Source: DASYAE01 sp036501535
GTDB taxonomy: Bacteria > Actinomycetota > Actinomycetes > Streptomycetales > Catenulisporaceae
Direction: 5' to 3'
Assembly: GCA_036501535.1 (NCBI GenBank)
Contig: DASYAE010000260.1
Coordinates: forward strand, 1 to 11,896
DNA length: 11,896 nt
Shown: positions 5,848 to 11,115 of the stretch, piece after piece
Numbering within the stretch: the stretch's first letter is position 1
How the letters are laid out: every line of letters starts with the position of its first letter
The notes under the pieces: generated by a model
The model's database searches: none
What the model saw: only the letters and a program-made list of their open reading frames with translations
What the model was told of the DNA's origin: nothing
Program-made: the position numbers and the translations under genes

Positions 5848-6060
5848 GATTCAGAGCCCTTCGTGAGAGGGGTCGGGATCTAGGCCTCGTTCGGTGCGCT
5901 AACACCGGGCGAGGCCGCCGCCGTTATGGCGACTCCTTAAAACAGTCTCCTCTGAATTCTTGTGGTCGGCAGGAGTTCCGGGGTGCTCATGATTGCCGAG
6001 TCTGCCAGACCCGGGGACGGCCGGTCCGGGCGGGCGGGAACGCGGCGGCGGCGTGTCGCA
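5848..6060 (-). promoter_or_regulatory. Long 5' leader region of left operon
   Basis: The 213 bases upstream of the first left-operon gene hold no gene I would call. On the minus strand they contain two ribosome-site-like stretches (AGAGGAG near 5949-5955 and AAGGAG near 5935-5940), a 17-codon ORF beginning at 5990, and a short following frame described under findings. They also contain a 14-position palindrome (5883-5916) and a possible weak pairing of CCCU with the AGGG of the first gene's ribosome site. If transcription starts in the AT-rich patch near 6080, this is a leader of about 230 bases. Confidence 0.4.
5883..5916. promoter_or_regulatory. Strong imperfect palindrome, operator or leader hairpin
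   Basis: The arms are ggcctcg (5883-5889) with cgaggcc (5910-5916), and inside them cggtg (5892-5896) with caccg (5903-5907), around the loop cgctaa. The two intervening positions are tt against gg, which pair as U-G in plus-strand RNA and are a CC/AA mismatch in minus-strand RNA. There is no T-run, so it is not a plain terminator. The GGTG-N6-CACC core has the form of a GntR-type operator. In minus orientation the core contains TGTTAGCGC, one half of a LacI-type box. Confidence 0.55.
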
Positions 6061-6092
6061 TCAACATATTTCTTCAGCGTTCTACTATATAC
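6061..6092. promoter_or_regulatory. AT-rich patch with possible divergent promoters
   Basis: This is the most AT-rich stretch in the window. For the plus strand, tcaaca (6061-6066) and tactat (6083-6088) are spaced 16 bases apart, and the -10 ends six bases before the ATG at 6095. For the minus strand, TATAGT (6089-6084) has TTACCG (6111-6106) 16 bases upstream. Both -10 elements overlap, so use of one would interfere with the other. The match scores are modest and no start site is proven. Confidence 0.4.
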
Positions 6093-6094
6093 GC

Positions 6095-6472
6095 ATGACT
6101 ACGGTCGGTAACCGCGCCGGCGGGCTCCGGCAAAGCATCGGGGGCCGGGCCAAGCGGCAGGCCGCGGAGCGCACCGCCGCCGCCGAGGCCGCGTACACGG
6201 CTGTGTTCCTACTGGTGGTGACGGTCGCCGCAGCGTGCCCTCGGGGCGCGGCGCTGCTGTGCGGGATCGGCGGGATCACGGGGCGGGCGGCGGGGCGCAC
6301 GGCCTCCCGCGGCGCGCTGCGAGTTTGGGACCGCCTCCACCGCCCGGCCGGATCTGAGGCGAGAATGGACCAGTGGGCTACGCACTCGAAGAGGACTTCA
6401 CCGCCGCACAGATCGAGCGGTCCCGCCGTCGCCGGCGCGAGACGCGGCCGCTGCGCCTCGCCTCCGCGGTGA
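6095..6472 (+). CDS. Small membrane-anchored hypothetical ORF, possibly leaderless
   Basis: The ORF begins at ATG 6095 with no ribosome site but a TANNNT -10 (tactat) ending six bases upstream, as in leaderless actinobacterial mRNAs. Its first 85 or so codons have the strong third-position G/C bias of real genes. They encode a basic N-terminus (GGLRQSIGGRAKRQAAERTA) and one hydrophobic helix (AYTAVFLLVVTVAAA, residues 33-47), followed by a Gly/Arg/Ala-rich part. From about 6350 the composition changes and the frame runs on to TGA at 6470-6472. It overlaps the protease gene by 100 bases, which is unusual. The original C-terminus may have been lost at an element boundary. No family was recognised. 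Confidence 0.45.
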   Translation: MTTVGNRAGGLRQSIGGRAKRQAAERTAAAEAAYTAVFLLVVTVAAACPRGAALLCGIGGITGRAAGRTASRGALRVWDRLHRPAGSEARMDQWATHSKRTSPPHRSSGPAVAGARRGRCASPPR

Positions 6473-7740
6473 TCACGCCGGTGCTGCTGTGCGTGCTCGG
6501 ATTCAGCCCGCTCGGCGCCGGGCTGGTGCACGGGGTCGGGCGGCCGGTCGGCGGCGGGTGGGCCGCCACGGCGGTGCTCGGGACCGTGGCCGTCACGGTG
6601 CTGATGACGGTGGTCGACCTGCCGCTCGCGGCCCGGCTCGAGGTGGTCAACCGCCGGTGGGGCCTGTCGAACCGGGACTGGCGGCTGTTCTGGATCGACA
6701 CGGGCAAGGGCACCGCGTTGGGCGCCGTGCTGCTGTCTATTGTCGCGGTTTGTCTCTATGCGCTGATTCACGCGCTGCCGGGCACCTGGTGGATCCCGGC
6801 CGCGATAGCCGCCGCGGCGCTGATCTTCCTGCTCTCGTTCCTGTTGCCGGTCGTCGTCGAGCCGATGTTCAACCGCTTCGCCTCGATGGAGCCGGGGCCG
6901 CTGCGCGACCGGCTGATGGAGGTGGCCGGGCGGACCGGGCTGCCGGTGCGTGACGTCCTCGTCAGCGACGCCTCGCGGCGCACCAACACGCTCAACGCGT
7001 ACGTCTCCGGGATCGGGCGCACCCGCCGGATCGTGGTCTGGGACACCACGATCCAGCAGTGCGCGCCGGACGAGATCGCGGCGATCGCGGCGCACGAGCT
7101 CGGCCATGTGGCCCGGCGGGACCAGGTGACCGCGACGGTGAACGGCGCGGCCGGGATGGCGGCCGCGGCCTGCGTCATCGCCCTGGCGTTCCACTGGGGC
7201 GGGCTGCTGAGCGCGGCCGGCGCGCACGGCGAGTCCGACCCGGGCAGCCTGCCGCTCGCGCTGGCGGTGGGCTGCGTGCTCGGCCTGGTCGGCGCGCCCC
7301 TGCTCAACATGCTGAGCCGGCGGGTGGAGGCCCGCGCGGACCGCTACGCGCTGGACCAGACCGCGGATCCGTCCGCGATGATCGCGACCTGGCGCCGGCT
7401 GGCCGTGAACGCGGTAGCGGACCTGGAGCCGACGGCGCTGGACATCGCCTGGTTCGGCACCCACCCGCCGATCGCCAGCCGGATCGCCGCGGCCCGCGAG
7501 TGGGCCGGCCGGCACGAGGCCGCGATATCGATCGCCGCGCCGGTAGACGCCGCAGATATCACGGATACCGCGGATACCGCGGATACCGCTGCCGACAGCG
7601 TCCGCTCCGTAGCATCGGGAAGCCCTGCATCTGAAAGCACTGCATCGGAAACCCCTGAGCCGGCCGTTCCGCACGCTGCCACGCCGGCTCCCGCCCCCTC
7701 CCCCTCCCACACCTCCACCGGAGAACCAGATGACCGCTGA
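6373..7740 (+). CDS. M48 family (Ste24/CAAX protease-type) membrane metalloprotease
   Basis: This 455-residue protein starts at GTG 6373, with a GAGGCGAG ribosome site about ten bases upstream. N-terminal membrane helices lie near 28-50, 64-85, 113-133 and 140-163, as in the Peptidase_M48 N-terminal region. The zinc motif HELGH is at 241-245, with the third ligand Glu319 in RRVEARAD and a conserved THPP at 363-366. Two more helices are at about 258-280 and 293-313. The helix count and FNRFASM context place it with Ste24-type zinc proteases acting at the membrane rather than the shorter HtpX. Bacterial members are linked to membrane-protein quality control; the substrate here is unknown. After about residue 385 comes a disordered Ala/Asp/Ser/Pro tail with two tandem repeats. 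The next gene overlaps its last 11 bases, suggesting coupled translation. Confidence 0.93.
   Translation: MGYALEEDFTAAQIERSRRRRRETRPLRLASAVITPVLLCVLGFSPLGAGLVHGVGRPVGGGWAATAVLGTVAVTVLMTVVDLPLAARLEVVNRRWGLSNRDWRLFWIDTGKGTALGAVLLSIVAVCLYALIHALPGTWWIPAAIAAAALIFLLSFLLPVVVEPMFNRFASMEPGPLRDRLMEVAGRTGLPVRDVLVSDASRRTNTLNAYVSGIGRTRRIVVWDTTIQQCAPDEIAAIAAHELGHVARRDQVTATVNGAAGMAAAACVIALAFHWGGLLSAAGAHGESDPGSLPLALAVGCVLGLVGAPLLNMLSRRVEARADRYALDQTADPSAMIATWRRLAVNAVADLEPTALDIAWFGTHPPIASRIAAAREWAGRHEAAISIAAPVDAADITDTADTADTAADSVRSVASGSPASESTASETPEPAVPHAATPAPAPSPSHTSTGEPDDR
7562..7588 (+). repeat. 9-bp tandem repeat x3 in protease tail
   Basis: Three perfect copies of cggataccg (7562-7570, 7571-7579, 7580-7588) encode repeated D-T-A in the C-terminal tail of the M48 protease. 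The repeat lies beyond the conserved catalytic domain. Confidence 0.92.
7612..7656 (+). repeat. 15-bp imperfect tandem repeat x3 in protease tail
   Basis: Units gcatcgggaagccct (7612-7626), gcatctgaaagcact (7627-7641) and gcatcggaaacccct (7642-7656) encode ASGSP, ASEST and ASETP. They use A- and T-ending codons that are rare elsewhere in the window, suggesting a recent expansion. Confidence 0.9.
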
Positions 7741-8038
7741 GCCTCTCTCCGACGCCGAGATCGCCACCGCCCTGGGCGCCCTCGAGGGCTGGACCCGCGC
7801 CGGCGACTCGATCACCCGCGCCTACCAGGCCTTCGACTTCACCGGCGCGATCCACGTCGTCAACATCGTCGCGAGCCTCGCCGAGGAGGCGCAGCACCAC
7901 CCGGACATCGACATCCGGTGGCGCAACGTCACCTTCACGCTGAGCACGCACGACGCCGGCGGCAAGGTCACCCGCGCCGACGTGGACATGGCCGCGCAGA
8001 TCAACGCGGCGATCGCGCTGGAGCAGTCTGCTCGCTGA
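7730..8038 (+). CDS. Pterin-4a-carbinolamine dehydratase (4a-hydroxytetrahydrobiopterin dehydratase)
   Basis: This 102-residue protein has the usual length of the family and its full signature: E53-x3-H-H-P, then five residues to Trp, nine to His, nine to Asp (EEAQHHPDIDIRWRNVTFTL, STHDAGG, RAD). The family dehydrates 4a-hydroxytetrahydropterin during cofactor recycling after aromatic amino acid hydroxylation. The protein is cytosolic. No hydroxylase is visible nearby, so its substrate source is unclear. ATG 7730 has GGAGA about six bases upstream and lies 11 bases inside the protease gene, so the two are probably cotranscribed and coupled. The ClgR-like box overlaps its stop codon, which belongs functionally to lon downstream. 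Confidence 0.95.
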   Translation: MTAEPLSDAEIATALGALEGWTRAGDSITRAYQAFDFTGAIHVVNIVASLAEEAQHHPDIDIRWRNVTFTLSTHDAGGKVTRADVDMAAQINAAIALEQSAR

Positions 8039-8046
8039 GAGCGAAC
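8033..8046 (-). promoter_or_regulatory. ClgR-type operator upstream of lon
   Basis: Read on the minus strand the site is GTTCGC, five bases (TCTCA), GCG. This is an exact match to the GTTCGC-N5-GCG operator described for ClgR, the activator of clp and lon genes in Streptomyces. It lies 77 to 90 bases before the lon start, a position suited to activation. It overlaps the end of the dehydratase gene. Confidence 0.72.
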
Positions 8047-8074
8047 AGCCGTTCGGAACACTCCCGGGGCGATT

Positions 8075-8101
8075 GAAGTTGAGCAGGACAGACTCAACTT
8101 C
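8075..8101. promoter_or_regulatory. HAIR-type inverted repeat (HspR site) upstream of lon
   Basis: A perfect 9-bp inverted repeat, gaagttgag (8075-8083) and ctcaacttc (8093-8101), has a 9-base centre. Its inner part TTGAG-N9-CTCAA has the spacing of HAIR (CTTGAGT-N7-ACTCAAG), the site of the heat-shock repressor HspR. Streptomyces lon is a known HspR target. The site ends 21 bases before the lon start, where it would block the promoter. A possible -35 (TTGAAG, 8073-8078) overlaps it. Confidence 0.78.
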
Positions 8102-8122
8102 GAGCCACCCGAGGAGTTCTCC

Positions 8123-10555
8123 ATGTCCGACACAGCGACCCTGCGAGCCCTGCCCGTCCTGCCGCTCGACGACGCGGTCGTACTGCCGGGCATGGTCGTG
8201 CCGCTGGACCTGTCCGACCGCGAGGTCAGCGCCGCGGTCGACGCCGCGCGCGCCGAGCGACCCGACGGCGCCGAGCTGCTGCTGGTGCCGCGCCCCGACG
8301 GCAAGTACTCGGCGTACGGGACGCTCGCCGTCATCGAGCAGACCGGCCGCCTGCGCGGCGGCCAGAGCGTCGCCGTCGTGCGCGGCACGGCCCGCGCCAA
8401 GATCGGCAACGGCACCACCGGACCCGGCGCGGCGCTCTGGGTCCAGGCCGAGATCCTGCGCGAGGCGGCGCCGACCGCCCGCACCCGCGAGCTGGCCGAC
8501 TCCTACCGGGACGTGGCGGTGCGCATCCTGCAGCACCGCGGCGCGTTCCAGGTCGTCGACGTGGTCAACCAGATCAAGGACCCGTCCGCGCTGGCCGACT
8601 CGGCCGGCTACGCGCCGTACCTGACGACGGCCCAGAAGGTGGAGCTGCTGGAGACCGTCGACCCGGCCGCGCGGCTGGAGCGGGCGCTGGAGTGGTCCCG
8701 TCAGCAGCTGGCCGAGCTGGAGGTCGCCGAGACCATCCGCAGCGACGTCAACGAAGGCCTGGAGAAGCAGCAGCGGGAGTTCCTGCTGCGCCGCCAGCTC
8801 GAGGCGATCCGCAAGGAGCTGGCCGAGCTGGACGGCCGCCCGGCCGACGAGACGGACGACTACCGGGCCCGGATCGAGGCCGCGGACCTGCCGGAGAAGG
8901 TGCGCGAGGCGGCGCTCAAGGAGGCCGAGCGGCTGGAGCGCGGCGGCGAGCAGTCGCCCGAGGCGAGCTGGATCCGCACTTGGCTGGACACGGTGCTGGA
9001 GCTGCCCTGGAACGTGCGCACCGAGGACGCCTACGACATCCCGGCCGCGCGCGCCGTCCTGGACGCCGACCACGCCGGCCTGGACGACGTGAAGGAGCGG
9101 ATCGTCGAGTACCTGGCCGTGCGCAAGCGGCGGGCGGACCGCGGCCTCGGCGTGGTCGAGGGCCGGCGCTCCGGCGCGGTGCTGGCGCTGGTCGGGCCGC
9201 CCGGGGTGGGCAAGACCTCGCTGGGCGAGTCGGTGGCGCGGGCGATGGGCCGCAAGTTCACCCGGGTCGCGCTCGGCGGCATCCGGGACGAGGCGGAGAT
9301 CCGCGGGCACCGGCGCACCTACGTCGGCGCGCTGCCCGGCCGGATCGTGCGGGCGATCCGCGAGGCCGGGACGATGAACCCGGTGGTCCTGCTGGACGAG
9401 GTGGACAAGGTCGGCTCGGACTACCGCGGCGACCCGACCGCGGCGCTGCTGGAGGTGCTGGACCCGGCGCAGAATCACACCTTCCGGGACCACTACCTGG
9501 AGATCGAGCTGGACCTGAGCGACGTGGTGTTCCTGGCCACGGCCAACGTGCTGGAGGCCATCCCCGGGCCGCTGCTGGACCGGATGGAGCTGGTCCGGCT
9601 GGACGGCTACACCGAGGACGAGAAGGTCGTCATCGCCCGCGACCACCTGCTGCGCCGCCAGCTGGACCGGGCCGGGATCGGCGCGGACGAGGTGACCGTC
9701 GAGGACGGCGCGCTGCGGCGGCTGGCCGCGGAGTACACCCGCGAGGCCGGTGTGCGCGACCTGGAGCGGGCGATCGCCCGGGTGCTGCGCAAGATCGCGG
9801 CCAAGCTCGCCGTCGAGGGCGCTGCCGAGGGCGGTGCCGAAGGCGTAGTCGAGAGCGCTGCCGAAGGGCAGCAGGAGGAGCGGCAGAAGGTGGTCGTGGA
9901 CGCGGAATCGCTGCGCGGCTATCTCGGCCGGCCGCGGCACACGCCGGAGACGGCGGAGCGCACCGCGGTCCCGGGCGTCGCGACCGGACTCGCGGTGACC
10001 GGCGCGGGCGGCGAGGTGCTGTTCGTCGAGGCCTCGCTGGCCGATCCGGAGACCGGGTCGACCGGGCTGAGCCTGACCGGGCAGCTCGGCGACGTGATGA
10101 AGGAGTCCGCGCACATCGCGCTGTCGTACCTGCGCTCGCACGGCGCCGAGCTCGAACTGCCGGTGGGCGACCTGAAGGACCGCGGCGTGCACGTCCACGT
10201 GCCGGCCGGCGCGGTGCCGAAGGACGGCCCGAGCGCCGGGGTGACCATGGTGACCGCGCTGGGCTCGCTGCTGTCCGGCCGGCCGGTGCGCCCGGAGGTG
10301 GCGATGACCGGCGAGGTCTCGCTGACCGGGCGGGTGCTGCCGATCGGCGGGGTCAAGCAGAAGCTGCTGGCGGCGCAGCGGGCCGGGGCGACCACGGTGC
10401 TGCTGCCCCAGCGCAACGAGCCGGACCTGGACGACGTGCCGGCCGAGGTGCGCGACGCGCTGGAGATCCACCTGGTCTCGGACGTGCGCGAAGTGCTCGG
10501 ACTCGCGCTGAGCCCGGCGGACGCGGCGGACGGCGCCGCGCTGCTGGCGGCATAA
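8123..10555 (+). CDS. lon: ATP-dependent protease Lon (LonA type)
   Basis: This 810-residue protein has the normal length and order for bacterial LonA. The N-terminal substrate-binding domain and coiled coil cover about 8-300. The AAA+ module has Walker A GPPGVGKT at 358-365 and Walker B VVLLDEVD at 421-428. The S16 protease domain has catalytic Ser704 in PKDGPSAGV and Lys747 in GGVKQK, 43 residues apart as in E. coli. Lon degrades misfolded and regulatory proteins in the cytoplasm using ATP. The start ATG 8123 has GAGGAG six bases upstream. Control is probably by ClgR activation and HspR repression, from the two sites found upstream. One oddity is a five-fold tetrapeptide repeat at 564-583 in the linker before the protease domain. 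A hairpin cluster follows the stop. Confidence 0.99.
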   Translation: MSDTATLRALPVLPLDDAVVLPGMVVPLDLSDREVSAAVDAARAERPDGAELLLVPRPDGKYSAYGTLAVIEQTGRLRGGQSVAVVRGTARAKIGNGTTGPGAALWVQAEILREAAPTARTRELADSYRDVAVRILQHRGAFQVVDVVNQIKDPSALADSAGYAPYLTTAQKVELLETVDPAARLERALEWSRQQLAELEVAETIRSDVNEGLEKQQREFLLRRQLEAIRKELAELDGRPADETDDYRARIEAADLPEKVREAALKEAERLERGGEQSPEASWIRTWLDTVLELPWNVRTEDAYDIPAARAVLDADHAGLDDVKERIVEYLAVRKRRADRGLGVVEGRRSGAVLALVGPPGVGKTSLGESVARAMGRKFTRVALGGIRDEAEIRGHRRTYVGALPGRIVRAIREAGTMNPVVLLDEVDKVGSDYRGDPTAALLEVLDPAQNHTFRDHYLEIELDLSDVVFLATANVLEAIPGPLLDRMELVRLDGYTEDEKVVIARDHLLRRQLDRAGIGADEVTVEDGALRRLAAEYTREAGVRDLERAIARVLRKIAAKLAVEGAAEGGAEGVVESAAEGQQEERQKVVVDAESLRGYLGRPRHTPETAERTAVPGVATGLAVTGAGGEVLFVEASLADPETGSTGLSLTGQLGDVMKESAHIALSYLRSHGAELELPVGDLKDRGVHVHVPAGAVPKDGPSAGVTMVTALGSLLSGRPVRPEVAMTGEVSLTGRVLPIGGVKQKLLAAQRAGATTVLLPQRNEPDLDDVPAEVRDALEIHLVSDVREVLGLALSPADAADGAALLAA
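9812..9871 (+). repeat. 12-bp imperfect tandem repeat x5 in Lon linker
   Basis: Five in-frame units, starting gtcgagggcgct, then gccgagggcggt, gccgaaggcgta, gtcgagagcgct and gccgaagggcag, encode VEGA, AEGG, AEGV, VESA and AEGQ. They sit between the AAA+ lid and the protease domain and include A/T-ending codons rare in the rest of lon. Confidence 0.9.
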
Positions 10556-10576
10556 GGCAAGGCATAGCCGGAGGCG

Positions 10577-10628
10577 CCGCGGTGATCACCGAGATGTGGT
10601 CACCGCGGTGTTGCTGTCACCGCGGTTT
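10577..10628. terminator. Alternative hairpins between convergent genes, probable terminator
   Basis: Several overlapping hairpins follow lon. The arms ccgcggtg (10603-10610) and caccgcgg (10618-10625) enclose a 7-base loop and are followed by TTT, the best intrinsic-terminator form for the plus strand. The arms ccgcggtga (10577-10585) and tcaccgcgg (10600-10608) form a competing hairpin. A perfect 12-bp palindrome, cggtgatcaccg, lies at 10580-10591. The site is between convergent genes and may serve both directions. Confidence 0.6.
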
Positions 10629-10662
10629 GGTCACACGGTGAGCGCCGTCGTCATGGGGAGCT

Positions 10663-10938
10663 TCAGTCCTTGCGGTGGCGGCGCGCCCGCTTGCGCGGGA
10701 TCCCGGCGGCCGCATCGGCCTTCTCCTGCTCGGCCTCGGCCTGCGCCGCCTCGGCGGCCAGCTGCGCCTGCTCCGCCTGCTCGGCGGTGGCCCGGATGAG
10801 CACCTTGCCGGACGTCAGGTCGATCGGGCCCTTGCCCGGCTCGGAGACGCCGTCGACGACCCTGGTGTTCTCCAGCCGCTTCAGCTCCTCGTCGCGGAAC
10901 TTGTTGCCGGGACTGAACAGCTCGAAGAAGATACTCAC
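10663..10938 (-). CDS. DUF6191-like small protein
   Basis: This 91-residue protein is read from GTG 10938. An ATG at 10953 would add MYFYG, which does not look native. The N-terminus SIFFELFSPGNKFRDEELKR and the segment GPIDLTSGKVLIR resemble a short actinomycete family I recall as DUF6191, with a similar FEELF-PG-K start and PIDL-SGKV centre. The C-terminal third (57-91) is Ala/Glu/Gln-rich and helical (ATAEQAEQAQLAAEAAQAEA) and ends with a very basic tail (RKRARRHRKD). There is no ribosome site, but TACTTT ends six bases before the GTG, so the message may be leaderless. The gene converges on lon. The function of the family is unknown to me. Confidence 0.72.
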   Translation of the reverse strand: MSIFFELFSPGNKFRDEELKRLENTRVVDGVSEPGKGPIDLTSGKVLIRATAEQAEQAQLAAEAAQAEAEQEKADAAAGIPRKRARRHRKD

Positions 10939-11011
10939 CCCATAAAAGTACATTGCCGTCGCGCCGCGCGGTACCGGTGGTTGTGCAGGCGCTGGTCACG
11001 GGGGTGAAAGG

Positions 11012-11046
11012 AGCGGTCCCGGGGCCGCTTCGGCCCCGGGACCGCT
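11012..11046 (-). terminator. 16-bp-stem hairpin terminator for PLD-like gene
   Basis: A perfect inverted repeat, agcggtcccggggccg (11012-11027) and cggccccgggaccgct (11031-11046), has a 3-base loop. On the minus strand it lies about 70 bases after the stop of the PLD-like gene and is followed by CCTTTC. The T-run is weak, as is common for actinomycete terminators. The rest of 10939-11115 shows no gene. Confidence 0.75.
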
Positions 11047-11115
11047 ACCGCGCCGGCCGCCAGCTACCGGTGGGCAGCGCGCAGCGCGGTGCGGGGCGGG
11101 ATCGCGCGGCCCGGG

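Noticed and set aside
5883..5916. Rho-independent terminator
   Set aside because: It has no T-run on either side and lies upstream of the left operon rather than after a gene.
5940..5990. 17-codon minus-strand ORF MSTPELLPTTRIQRRLF as a gene
   Set aside because: There is no ribosome site before its ATG and no known homologue. It is kept only as part of the leader finding.
5848..6372. tRNA gene or att site at the element boundary
   Set aside because: I found no T-arm-like GGTTCGAnTCC on either strand and no repeat pair that could be an att core within the window.
7559..10471. A 970-codon open frame on the minus strand opposite the protease tail, the dehydratase gene and lon
   Set aside because: It is the mirror of well-identified genes in very GC-rich DNA. 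Its composition is Arg/Gln/His/Leu-rich with no domain, and it lacks a supported start.
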